Positions 6,366 through 13,885 of a stretch of DNA of 17,031 nt are shown here, in pieces. The translations under genes and the position numbers were made by a program. Source of the stretch: UBA4644 sp900555855. GTDB lineage: Bacteria; Bacillota; Clostridia; Oscillospirales; Butyricicoccaceae. The notes below the pieces were generated by a model. The model was given only the letters and a program-made list of their open reading frames with translations, did not search any database and was not told the origin of the DNA. Position 1 is the stretch's first letter. Every line of letters begins with the position of its first letter. The DNA is taken from contig DAWAJD010000034.1 of assembly GCA_052289195.1 (NCBI GenBank), positions 1-17,031 of the forward strand. Direction: 5' to 3'.

Positions 6366-8255
6366 ATGGCAGAGATCAGCGTACAGCAATTACACAAATA
6401 CTTTGGAGAGCACCATGTTTTGAAGGGGCTCTCCTTTGACCTGCTTCCCGGAGAACGGGCCAGCATCGTCGGCCCAAACGGCTGCGGCAAGACCACCCTG
6501 CTGAAGATCCTGGCAGGGCAGGAGGATTATGAGAGCGGAACGGTCTCCATCGCAAAGGGCGCGCGCCTGGGGCTTTTGGAGCAGCTGCCGGTCTATGATC
6601 CGGCGCTGACCGTCCGTCAGGTGCTCCGGCAGGCCTTTGTCTGGCTGGAGGATATGGCCGCCGAGATGCAGGCCATGGAGGCGGATATGGCGGCGGGCCG
6701 GCCGGTGGATCTGGAGCGCTACGGCAAGCTGCAGACCGCCTATGAGCTGGGCGGCGGCTACGACCAGCAGGTCCCCTACGACCGGATGTGCGCCGGTCTG
6801 CACATTGACGCGGAAATGCAGCAGCGGCCCTTTATGAGCCTTTCCGGCGGGGAGAAGACCCGGGTCAATCTGGCCCGGCTGATGCTCTCCGGAACGGATC
6901 TGCTGCTGCTGGACGAGCCCACCAACCATCTGGACATGGATTCCATCGAGTGGCTGGAGGAATATCTCAAGAGCTTCCGGGGGACGGTGCTCATCGTGTC
7001 CCACGACCGGTATTTTCTGGATCATGTCACCAATCGCACGCTGGAGCTGCGGGACGGGGAGATCATCTCCTGGCCGGGCAATTACAGCTATTTTGCCGAA
7101 AAGAAGGACGAGCTGGCCCGGCAGCTGGAGGCCGCCAAGCGCCGGCAGGACAAGGAGATCGCCCGGCTGGAAAAGGCCGTGGGCAACCTGCATCTCTGGG
7201 CCTTCATGGGCAACGACGCCCTGCACAAGCGGGCCTTTTCCATGCAGAAGCGCATCGACCGGATGGAGCGCATCCAGACCATCCGCAAGGAGCGCAAGCT
7301 GAAAAACCAGTTCAATCTGGCGGAGCAGTCCGGCGAGGATGTGTTCGCCATCGAGCATCTCAGCGCCGGCTACGGCGCGCCGCTGGTGCGGGATTTTTCC
7401 GCTATGGTCTACCGGGGCGAGCGCATTGCCATTCTGGGCCCCAACGGCTGCGGCAAAACTACCCTGCTCACCACGCTGCTGGGCCGGCTGCCGGCGCTTT
7501 CCGGCGCGGTTTATGAGGGCGTGGGCGTGGAGACGGGCTATCTGCCTCAGGTGGTGCAGTTTGACCATCCGGAGCGCGATCTGGTGGATACCCTGCTGTA
7601 TGAGACCAACTGCACTCCCCAGGAGGCCCGGGACCGGCTGGCGGCCTTTGCCTTCCGGGGCGAGGAGGTCTTCAAGACGGTCTCCGTCCTTTCCGGCGGC
7701 GAAAAGACCCGGCTCAAGCTCTGTCTTTTCATGTATAACAAGATCAATACGCTGTTTTTGGACGAGCCAACCAACCATCTGGATATCCTTTCCCGGGAAT
7801 GGGTGGAGGATGCCATCGACGACTTTTCCGAGACCATGCTGTTCGTCTCCCACGACCGGTATTTTATCGACCGCTTTGCCACCCGGATCTGGCTTTTGGA
7901 AAACGGCAGCATTACGGACTTTCAGGGGGGCTATCAGGAGTTTCAGGAGGCCCGGGCCCGCCGCCGGCAGGCGGAGGCCGCCCTGCGGGAGAAGGAAAAA
8001 AAGGAAAAGACCGGTGAGCCCGCCCCGCGGCCCGGCAAAAAGCCGGAGACCGTCCCCTCCCGGGAGCAGGAAAAGCGCCGCCGGGAGCGGGCCAGACGGA
8101 TCGCCGCCATTGAGGAGCGGCTGCAGGAGCTGGAGCAGGAGATGGCGGAATGTGAGGGCGGAGACTATGTAAAGCTGGGCGAGCTCTACCACAGCCGGGA
8201 AACGCTGGAGGAGGAGCTTCTGACCCTTTACGAGCAGCAGGAAGCGGAGGGCTGA
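6366..8255 (+). CDS. ABC-F family ATPase (translation factor)
   Basis: A 629-residue soluble protein with two ABC domains and no membrane part, as in the ABC-F group (YdiF, Uup, EttA), which act on the ribosome. Each half has Walker A GPNGCGKT (residues 36-43 and about 358-365), signature LSGGEKTR (about 159 and 443) and Walker B ending DEPTNHLD (about 183 and 465). A charged helical linker (about 240-325) joins the halves and would reach the peptidyl-transferase region. The last 100 residues are Arg/Glu-rich coiled coil, as in Uup/YdiF. Some members give ribosome-protecting antibiotic resistance; nothing here proves that. Ribosome site GAGAG is weak and the upstream stop is only three bases away, so coupling is likely. 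Confidence 0.9.
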   Translation: MAEISVQQLHKYFGEHHVLKGLSFDLLPGERASIVGPNGCGKTTLLKILAGQEDYESGTVSIAKGARLGLLEQLPVYDPALTVRQVLRQAFVWLEDMAAEMQAMEADMAAGRPVDLERYGKLQTAYELGGGYDQQVPYDRMCAGLHIDAEMQQRPFMSLSGGEKTRVNLARLMLSGTDLLLLDEPTNHLDMDSIEWLEEYLKSFRGTVLIVSHDRYFLDHVTNRTLELRDGEIISWPGNYSYFAEKKDELARQLEAAKRRQDKEIARLEKAVGNLHLWAFMGNDALHKRAFSMQKRIDRMERIQTIRKERKLKNQFNLAEQSGEDVFAIEHLSAGYGAPLVRDFSAMVYRGERIAILGPNGCGKTTLLTTLLGRLPALSGAVYEGVGVETGYLPQVVQFDHPERDLVDTLLYETNCTPQEARDRLAAFAFRGEEVFKTVSVLSGGEKTRLKLCLFMYNKINTLFLDEPTNHLDILSREWVEDAIDDFSETMLFVSHDRYFIDRFATRIWLLENGSITDFQGGYQEFQEARARRRQAEAALREKEKKEKTGEPAPRPGKKPETVPSREQEKRRRERARRIAAIEERLQELEQEMAECEGGDYVKLGELYHSRETLEEELLTLYEQQEAEG

Positions 8256-8257
8256 TC

Positions 8258-9268
8258 ATGGCCAGGGGCGCGGGACAAAAGGGCAAGCTGCTGGCGCTGG
8301 AGCGCATTTTCTGGGAGCAGACCGACGAGGCGCATCCGCTGTCCATCCCCCGGCTGATGGCGCTGCTGCAGGAGCGGGGCGTGGATTGCCGGGACCGGAA
8401 GAGCCTTTACGATGATCTGGAGACGCTGCGCCTGTTTGGCCTGGACATCGAGAGCCGTCGGGAGGGCCGGGGCACCGGCTACTATCTGGCCTCCCGGCAG
8501 TTTGAGCTGCCGGAGCTGAAGCTGCTGGTAGACGCGGCCCAGTCCTCCCGCTTTATCACCCGGGAAAAGACCGGCCGGCTGATCCGTAAGCTGGAGAGCC
8601 TGACCTCTCTGCATCAGGCCCGGCAGCTGCAGCGGCAGGTCTATGTGACGGGCCGGGTCAAGGCGGAAAACGAGCGGGTCTATTATACGGTAGACGCTCT
8701 GCATGCCGCCATCGACGAGGGGAGCCGGGTCCGCTTTCATTATTTTGAATGGGTCCTTGGGAAAAACGGCCGGCTGGAACGGCGGCTGCGCCGGGAGGGA
8801 GAATGGTATGAGGCCAGCCCCTGGGCGCTGATCTGGGACAATGAAAATTACTATCTGGTGGCCTATGACCACCGCAGCGCCGCGCTGCGGCATTACCGGG
8901 TGGACAAGCTGCTGGATCTGCAGGCCACCGGCCAGCCCCGGGAGGGGGCGGAGCTTTGGGCCGGCAGGGACCCGGCGGCCTATGCCGCCGCCATGTTCGG
9001 GATGTTCGGCGGGCAGCAGGAGCGCCTGCAGCTGCTGGTGGAGCAGACGCTCATCGGCGTCATTGCAGACCGGTTCGGCCGGGACTGCATCGTTGCGCCC
9101 TACGACTCGGACCATGTGACGGTCCATGTACAGGCGGCGGTGAGCCCACAGTTTTTTTCCTGGGTGTTCAGTCTGGAGGGCCGGTGCAGGATCCTTGCCC
9201 CGGCCGCCGTGGCGGAGCAATACCGGGCCATGCTGGAAAATGGAATCAGACAGGAGGAGCACAAATGA
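8258..9268 (+). CDS. WYL-domain transcriptional regulator (YafY/DeoR-like)
   Basis: A 336-residue predicted DNA-binding regulator. An N-terminal winged helix (about residues 8-65, ending in the wing with RREGRGTGYYL) is followed by a linker helix region and a WYL domain (about 140-215) containing the typical YEASPWALIWDNENYYLVAY stretch. The rest matches the WCX C-terminal extension. WYL domains sense ligands, in several cases nucleic-acid derived. It starts two bases after the ABC-F stop, and its end overlaps the next start in ATGA, so it is deep in the operon. It may autoregulate the operon or respond to translation or DNA stress; its targets are unknown. Confidence 0.85.
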   Translation: MARGAGQKGKLLALERIFWEQTDEAHPLSIPRLMALLQERGVDCRDRKSLYDDLETLRLFGLDIESRREGRGTGYYLASRQFELPELKLLVDAAQSSRFITREKTGRLIRKLESLTSLHQARQLQRQVYVTGRVKAENERVYYTVDALHAAIDEGSRVRFHYFEWVLGKNGRLERRLRREGEWYEASPWALIWDNENYYLVAYDHRSAALRHYRVDKLLDLQATGQPREGAELWAGRDPAAYAAAMFGMFGGQQERLQLLVEQTLIGVIADRFGRDCIVAPYDSDHVTVHVQAAVSPQFFSWVFSLEGRCRILAPAAVAEQYRAMLENGIRQEEHK

Positions 9269-9921
9269 TCAAGGCGGTTTTTTTCGATCTGGACGGAACA
9301 CTGGTCAATAGCCTGCGGGATATTGCCGCCGCTATGAACGGCGCGCTGGCGGCCTTTGGCCTGCCGGGCTTTTCGCCGGAGGAATACCGGCAGAAGGTGG
9401 GCAACGGGGCAAGGATATTGGCCCAGCGCTGTCTTCCGGAGGAGCGGCTCTCAGAGGCAGATGCCCTGCGGCAGGAATACGGCCGCCGCTATCTGGCAGA
9501 TTGCTGCGTGGAGACCTGTCCCTATGAGGGCGTCGTCCCCATGCTGGACGCCCTGCGGGAGGCTGGGCTGCAGCTGGCCGTTATCACCAATAAGCCCCAG
9601 GATCAGGCAGACCGGGTGATCCGGCTGCTGCCGGAGGGGGCGGTACACGAAGTGTTCGGGCAGCAGGCCCGCTTCCCCGTCAAGCCGGATCCGGCGATCT
9701 TCCGCTTTGCCGCGGAGCGTATGGGGTTGGCGCCGGAGGAGATCCTTTATTGCGGTGATTCCGCCGTGGATATCCAGTTTGCCCACAACGCCGGGACCCG
9801 GGGCATCGGCTGCATCTGGGGCTTCCGTGGCCGGCAGGAGCTGGCGCAGGCCGGGGCGGATTTTTTGGCGGAGACGCCGGCGGCGCTGGCCGCCATCGCC
9901 CTGCGGGAAGCGCAGAAATAA
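9265..9921 (+). CDS. HAD-family phosphatase, phosphoglycolate phosphatase-like
   Basis: A 218-residue cytoplasmic hydrolase. The four HAD motifs are present: I, FFDLDGTLV with nucleophile Asp8 and Asp10; II, VITNKPQ (about 106-112); III, the lysine in PVKPDP (about 140); IV, CGDSAVD (about 163-169). The helical cap between motifs I and II and the overall length fit Gph/PGPase enzymes, which clear 2-phosphoglycolate, although HAD substrate calls from sequence are unreliable. ATG 9265 overlaps the WYL stop as ATGA and has CAGGAGGAG just upstream. A much longer in-frame extension to 8956 reads through the WYL gene and is discarded. Confidence 0.85.
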   Translation: MIKAVFFDLDGTLVNSLRDIAAAMNGALAAFGLPGFSPEEYRQKVGNGARILAQRCLPEERLSEADALRQEYGRRYLADCCVETCPYEGVVPMLDALREAGLQLAVITNKPQDQADRVIRLLPEGAVHEVFGQQARFPVKPDPAIFRFAAERMGLAPEEILYCGDSAVDIQFAHNAGTRGIGCIWGFRGRQELAQAGADFLAETPAALAAIALREAQK

Positions 9922-9939
9922 AGATCGCACAGATCGCAC
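9922..9939. repeat. Tandem 9-base direct repeat
   Basis: AGATCGCAC occurs twice back to back in the short gap between the HAD and biotin ligase genes, just before AGGAGG (9942-9947). It may simply reflect a recent duplication that set the spacing. Confidence 0.6.
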
Positions 9940-9956
9940 ATAGGAGGACATGACCC

Positions 9957-10724
9957 ATGAATACGCCGCTGCTTTTGTCGCTGCTGGATCCCACGCTGCC
10001 GGAGCCGCTGGTGCTGGAGGAGACCGACAGCACCAACCGGGTGGCCCGGACGCTGGCCCGGGAGGGCGCGCCCCACGGAAAGCTGGTGCTGGCCATGCAT
10101 CAGACCACCGGGCGGGGCCGGCTGGACCGGTGCTTTTACTCGCCGGAGGGCGGGCTTTATCTCAGCATGGTCCTGCGCCTGCCCCTTTCGCCGGCGGAAA
10201 AGACGCTTTTGACGCCGCTGGCCGCCGTGGCGGTGCAGGAGGCCATCGCCTCCGTCTGCCAGATCGCCACCGGCATCAAGTGGGTCAACGATCTGTTTTA
10301 TCAGGGAAAAAAGGTCTGCGGCATCCTGGCGGAGGGCGCGGGAGACGCGGTGGTCCTGGGCGTGGGCGTGGATGTGTATCGGCCCGCCCAGCCCCTGCCC
10401 CCCAAGCTGCAGGATGTGATGGGCTTTTTGCTGGAGGAGCCGGTCTACGGCGTCATGGAGATGCTGGCGGCCGCCATTGCCAACAATCTGCTTACCCGCG
10501 CCGCCGCGCTGCCGGACCGGAGCTTTTTGGAGGATTACCGCAGAAACAGCCTGCTGCTGGGCCGGAGCATCACCGTCTATCCACCGGCTGGCGCGCCTTA
10601 TCCTGCGCTGGCCCGGGCCATGGACGACGACGCCCGCCTGCTGGTGGAGCTGCCCGACGGAAGCCTGCGGACGCTGAGCTGCGGCGAGGTCTCCGTGCGG
10701 CACAGAGAGGAGGGCGAGGCATGA
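9957..10724 (+). CDS. birA: Biotin-[acetyl-CoA-carboxylase] ligase
   Basis: A 255-residue enzyme that activates biotin to biotinyl-AMP and attaches it to a lysine of carboxylase carrier proteins. Family landmarks: the N-terminal ETDSTN (about residues 22-27), the nucleotide-binding loop TTGRGRLDR (about 49-57; commonly GRGRRGR) and KWVNDL (about 108-113; commonly KWPND). There is no N-terminal winged helix, so it is a group I (ligase-only) enzyme that does not repress biotin genes. ATG 9957 lies nine bases after AGGAGG; a nearer ATG at 9950 opens another frame. It overlaps the next gene as ATGA. Confidence 0.88.
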   Translation: MNTPLLLSLLDPTLPEPLVLEETDSTNRVARTLAREGAPHGKLVLAMHQTTGRGRLDRCFYSPEGGLYLSMVLRLPLSPAEKTLLTPLAAVAVQEAIASVCQIATGIKWVNDLFYQGKKVCGILAEGAGDAVVLGVGVDVYRPAQPLPPKLQDVMGFLLEEPVYGVMEMLAAAIANNLLTRAAALPDRSFLEDYRRNSLLLGRSITVYPPAGAPYPALARAMDDDARLLVELPDGSLRTLSCGEVSVRHREEGEA

Positions 10725-11494
10725 GATATTATCTGGTGGACGCCTTTACCGACAGGCTGTTTTCCGGCAATCCCGCCGGCGTCTGCCTTGCAGACCGGCC
10801 CCTTTCGCCGGAGCTGATGCAGCGCATCGCCGGAGAAAACAATCTGCCGGAGACGGCCTTTCTGGAAAAGGGCCCGGAGGGCTGGCACATTCGCTGGTTC
10901 ACCCCGTCCTTTGAGATGGATCTGTGCGGCCACGCCACGCTGGCGGCGGGCTTTGTGCTGATGAACCTGATCGAGCCGGGGGACGAGGCGGCCTTTTCCT
11001 CCTGCAGCGGGCCGCTGCGGGTGCTGCGCCGGGAGCAGGGCTATGCCCTGGACTTCCCTTCCCGTCCGCCGCGGGAGATCCCTGTTTCGGAGGGCATGGA
11101 GGCGTGTCTGGGCGAGCGGGTGCTGGGCTGCTGGCAGTCCCGGGACAGGATCGTCCTGCTGGAGAGCGCGGAGGCCGTCCGGCGGCTGCAGCCCGATCTG
11201 GAGCGGATGGCGCAGGTGGTGCCCCAGTGGGGGCTGGTGCCAACGGCGCCGGGCGAGGACTGCGATTTTGTCAGCCGGTATTTTGACCCCCGGGACGCTG
11301 TGGCGGAGGATCCGGTCACCGGCTCCGCCCACTGCACGCTGGCGCCCTTCTGGGGCGCGCGGCTGGGCAAGCAGACCCTTACCGCCCGGCAGCTTTCCCG
11401 CCGGGGCGGGACGCTGCGCTGCACCCTGCAGGGCGACCGGGTCTCCATCGGGGGAGACGCCGTCCTTTATCTGGAAGGCACGCTGCATGTTTGA
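10721..11494 (+). CDS. PhzF-family isomerase/epimerase-like protein
   Basis: A 257-residue protein of the PhzF / diaminopimelate-epimerase fold. The start MRYYLVDAFTDRLFSGNPAGVC and the stretch NNLPETAFL, holding the conserved catalytic-type Glu (about residue 46), are diagnostic, as are DLCGHATLAAG (about 67-77) and DPVTGSAHC (about 197-205) in the second half. PhzF itself isomerises a phenazine precursor, but most homologues have unknown substrates and there is no phenazine cluster here. ATG 10721 overlaps the birA stop by four bases; AGAGAGGAGGGCG provides the ribosome site. Longer in-frame upstream sequence belongs to the birA region. Confidence 0.87.
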   Translation: MRYYLVDAFTDRLFSGNPAGVCLADRPLSPELMQRIAGENNLPETAFLEKGPEGWHIRWFTPSFEMDLCGHATLAAGFVLMNLIEPGDEAAFSSCSGPLRVLRREQGYALDFPSRPPREIPVSEGMEACLGERVLGCWQSRDRIVLLESAEAVRRLQPDLERMAQVVPQWGLVPTAPGEDCDFVSRYFDPRDAVAEDPVTGSAHCTLAPFWGARLGKQTLTARQLSRRGGTLRCTLQGDRVSIGGDAVLYLEGTLHV

Positions 11495-11514
11495 TGGAAA
11501 CAGGAGGCGCTGAA

Positions 11515-11991
11515 ATGAACATGAGAAGAGCGGACCGGGAGGTCCGGGAACCGGAGCGGATCGAAGGGATCCTTTCCGAATGTCACGTCTGCCGGGTGGG
11601 CTTTCAGGACGGCCCGGAGACCTATATCGTCCCCATGAGCTTCGGCTGGCAAAAGCGGGACGGGGGCTATGTGCTTTATTTTCACGGGGCCTCGGAGGGC
11701 CGCAAGCGGGAGCTGATCCGCAGCGGGCCGCAGGTGGGCTTTGAGATGGACTGCGGCTATGCGCTGAAGCCGGCGGCGATGGCCTGCGGCTTTACCGCGG
11801 CCTTCCGCAGCATCATCGGCTCCGGCCGGATGGAGGAGGTCACGGACCTGCAGGAAAAGCAGGCGGACCTGAATTGCCTGATGGCCCATTACAGCGGCCG
11901 GGCAGACTGGCAGTATCCGCCGGAGATGCTGGCGCGGCTTTGCGTCTTCCGGCTGCAGGTGCGGGAGCTTTCCTGCAAGGAGCATCTCTGA
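11515..11991 (+). CDS. Pyridoxamine 5'-phosphate oxidase-like (NimA-type) flavoprotein
   Basis: A 158-residue protein of the split-barrel flavin-binding fold (Pyridox_ox_2 / NimA group). Supporting stretches are CRVGF...YIVPMSFGW (about 24-45), YFHGASEGRKRELI (about 55-68) and VGFEMD (about 74-79). Relatives include 5-nitroimidazole reductases and many FMN- or heme-binding proteins of unknown role, so a resistance phenotype should not be assumed. ATG 11515 is preceded by CAGGAGG at seven bases; the upstream in-frame TTG and ATG (11491, 11494) overlap the phzF end. It is the last gene of the operon. Confidence 0.82.
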   Translation: MNMRRADREVREPERIEGILSECHVCRVGFQDGPETYIVPMSFGWQKRDGGYVLYFHGASEGRKRELIRSGPQVGFEMDCGYALKPAAMACGFTAAFRSIIGSGRMEEVTDLQEKQADLNCLMAHYSGRADWQYPPEMLARLCVFRLQVRELSCKEHL

Positions 11992-12029
11992 GCCCGGCGA
12001 AGGGAAATCCAAGCAAAAGAAAAAGCAAA

Positions 12030-12075
12030 AGCGCCCGTCTCCCCCAAAAACCGGAGGGAGCGGGCGCTGATTTTA
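12030..12075. terminator. Bidirectional terminator closing the eight-gene operon
   Basis: AGCGCCCG (12030-12037) pairs with CGGGCGCT (12061-12068), and CTCCC (12039-12043) with GGGAG (12056-12060) after a one-base bulge. On the plus strand GATTTTAT follows; on the minus strand the flank reads TTTTGCTTTTT. It can serve both the operon and the converging small minus-strand gene. Confidence 0.8.
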
Positions 12076-12107
12076 TAGCAGGATTGCGGCCTGTGCGGCC
12101 TGCCGGA

Positions 12108-12347
12108 TCATGCCGCGGGGCGGATCGCCGGCAGATCTGCCGGACAGACCCGGGAGACGCGGCCGCAGGCGGGAGCGCGGCGCTTTCTGGGCAGGGTAAA
12201 GCGCCAGCCCAAAAGCATACAGCCCAGACACAGGCTGCCCAGCACCAACAGCCGGCCCAGCGGCAGGGCGCCTCCGTCCGAAGCCATCGCCAGCAAAAGC
12301 AGACCGATCCCGCCTGCCAGCTCCATTCTCTTTCCGTGCTTCTTCAT
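12108..12347 (-). CDS. Small predicted membrane protein (79 aa)
   Basis: A 79-residue protein with a basic start and two hydrophobic stretches (about residues 11-24 and 30-47), followed by an Arg/Pro/Cys-rich tail. I do not recognise a family. It has its own promoter on the minus strand (-10 TATACT at 12400-12395) and a terminator beyond its stop, which supports it being real. The ribosome site is not ideal: AAGGAAGGGG lies more than ten bases upstream of ATG 12347. A LexA-box-like palindrome overlaps the promoter. A longer overlapping frame (12073-12423) lacks membrane character and a good start. Moderate confidence only. Confidence 0.5.
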   Translation of the reverse strand: MKKHGKRMELAGGIGLLLLAMASDGGALPLGRLLVLGSLCLGCMLLGWRFTLPRKRRAPACGRVSRVCPADLPAIRPAA

Positions 12348-12394
12348 CTGGGAGCGCCCCTTCCTTTACAAACATCTGTTTGCTTTCTGATGGT

Positions 12395-12423
12395 AGTATA
12401 GCACGGCTGTTCGAAAAATGCAA
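12395..12423 (-). promoter_or_regulatory. Promoter of the small membrane protein gene
   Basis: On the minus strand TTGCAT (12423-12418) and TATACT (12400-12395) are 17 bases apart, with TGC before the -10 (extended). The -35 is poor while the -10 is good, as expected for a regulated promoter. Confidence 0.6.
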
Positions 12424-12434
12424 ACGAATGTTCG
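12421..12434. promoter_or_regulatory. LexA (SOS) box-like operator
   Basis: CAAACGAATGTTCG reads CGAACATTCGTTTG on the other strand, close to the Bacillus-type LexA consensus CGAACRNRYGTTYC (12 of 14 positions in either orientation). It overlaps the -35 of the minus-strand promoter. A second half-site, TGTTCGA, lies at 12408-12414, exactly 21 bases (two helical turns) from the TGTTCGA at 12429-12435. Recognised by eye; binding not shown. Confidence 0.45.
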
Positions 12435-12559
12435 ACTAAAATTTGCACAAAATTCGGCTTGCTTTTTCGTCAAAACGACAGGTTTCCCCCAAAAACGGCA
12501 AGCGCTCGCCGGCCTTCTGCCGTTTGGACAGCCGGGCCGGGCATTCGGCAACATAACCG

Positions 12560-12588
12560 TTGCGCGGGGGCGGAAACTGTGCTATGAT
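12560..12588 (+). promoter_or_regulatory. Promoter of the SLH-domain protein gene
   Basis: TTGCGC (12560-12565) and TATGAT (12583-12588), 17 bases apart, with TGC just before the -10. The start would fall near 12595, about 45 bases before the gene. The rest of the 12424-12559 interval shows no gene. Confidence 0.7.
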
Positions 12589-12639
12589 AAAAAGTACATC
12601 CGGAATCGTTTCTGTTCTCCCAAGGAGGGATAGTCTTTG

Positions 12640-13809
12640 ATGAAGCTGCGGCGCATTGCGGCGGCGGGCCTTTGCGGGCTGCTGCTGCTGACTGGGGCTA
12701 CGGTGCTGGCGGCGGGCACCTCTGCCGACCCGATCCTTTCCCGGTCTTATTTGAAAACGGTATTTTCCAAGCCCATGGAGGAATATTGGAGCACGGCGGG
12801 CAATATGCTGGGCCTTTCGCTGGCGGGCCGGCAGGAGAGCTGGGCCCAGGCGGCCCAGACGGCGGCGGCAAAGCGCGTAGCAGATGCGCTGGCTCCCTCG
12901 CTGCAGGCGCAGGTGCAGGCTCGGGCGGCGGAGCTTCTGGCGCAGCAGACCACAGGCGCGCTGACGGCGGGTATGCGCCGGGTCACGCTGAAAAAGGGCG
13001 ACCGGATCACCGGGACGCCGGGGGCCTCGCTGATGTTTATTTCCGGGGCAGGCAAGACCTGCGGCAGCGCCGGAGCGGAGATCCTGAACATCACCGCCGG
13101 CTCCACACGCACGCCGGGGCTGGCCATTAAGACCGGCATCCTTTATATGATCCTGGCGGACGACGGCAGCGGCGTGGAGGTCACCTCCGACGCGGCGGTG
13201 GTGCTGGTGAAGGACGGCACCCGGGCGGGCTATGAGGCCTGCTATACCGCCTATGCCGACGCGCTGAAATATCTGGGCCTGTTTTTGGGCGATGACAGCG
13301 GCTATGCGCTGGACCGGGCCCCCAGCCGCATCGAGGCGCTGATCATGCTGATCCGCCTGATGGGGCAGGAGAGCGCGGCGCTGGCCTGCGGCGAGCCCTA
13401 TCCCTTCCGGGACGCCATGGCCTGGAAGCAGGGCGAGCGCTATGTGGCCTATGGCTGCCTGCAGGGCATCACCAACGGCACGGGCAACAACAGCTATTCC
13501 CCCTATCAGAACGCGGCGCTGGAGCAGTATCTGACCTTTGTGCTCCGCAGCCTGGGCTATCAGGACGGGGTGGATTTCGTCTGGAACACCACCTCCCGGG
13601 ATCTGGCCCAAACGCTGGGCCTGCTGACGGCGGCGGAGCTTCAGAGCGCGGCGCAGACCGGCTTTTACCGGGATCATGTGGCGCTCATTTCCTGGCGGGC
13701 TCTCAGCGCCCAGCTGAAGAGCGGCGGGACGCTGGCGGAAAGGCTCATTGATCAGGGCGTCTTTACCCGGCGGCAGCTGCAGGAGGCGGCCTTCTTAGCC
13801 GGCGCTTAA
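12640..13809 (+). CDS. Secreted protein with S-layer homology (SLH) repeats
   Basis: A 389-residue exported protein. A basic start and a hydrophobic stretch (residues 5-24, ending VLAAG) form a signal peptide without a lipobox. Residues 60-110 are Ala/Gln-rich helix; about 115-200 is beta-rich. From about 215 onwards SLH-type motifs appear: an arginine-rich RIEALIMLIRLMGQE segment, PFRDAMAWKQGERYVAYGCLQ and ITNGTGNNSYSPYQNAALEQY, the usual order of an SLH repeat pair that binds secondary cell-wall polymers. It should therefore sit at the cell surface. ATG 12640 lies 11 bases from GGAGG; the in-frame TTG at 12637, at eight bases, is an equally possible start. Function of the N-terminal part is unknown. 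Confidence 0.8.
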   Translation: MKLRRIAAAGLCGLLLLTGATVLAAGTSADPILSRSYLKTVFSKPMEEYWSTAGNMLGLSLAGRQESWAQAAQTAAAKRVADALAPSLQAQVQARAAELLAQQTTGALTAGMRRVTLKKGDRITGTPGASLMFISGAGKTCGSAGAEILNITAGSTRTPGLAIKTGILYMILADDGSGVEVTSDAAVVLVKDGTRAGYEACYTAYADALKYLGLFLGDDSGYALDRAPSRIEALIMLIRLMGQESAALACGEPYPFRDAMAWKQGERYVAYGCLQGITNGTGNNSYSPYQNAALEQYLTFVLRSLGYQDGVDFVWNTTSRDLAQTLGLLTAAELQSAAQTGFYRDHVALISWRALSAQLKSGGTLAERLIDQGVFTRRQLQEAAFLAGA

Positions 13810-13885
13810 GAAAAAACAGTCTGCACCTTTCCGCCGCAGGAGAATAGTATGGGGTGAGAAATCTATTGAGGAGGGACTCACTTCT

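Noticed and set aside
6390..8192. 600-residue minus-strand frame over the ABC-F gene
   Set aside because: Opposite-strand shadow of a GC-rich gene with two complete ABC domains on the plus strand.
13820..13870. Sporulation sigma (SigK/SigE-like) promoter before the Cys-rich gene
   Set aside because: GCACC and AATAGTATG only loosely resemble the -35 and -10 elements; too weak to annotate without expression data.
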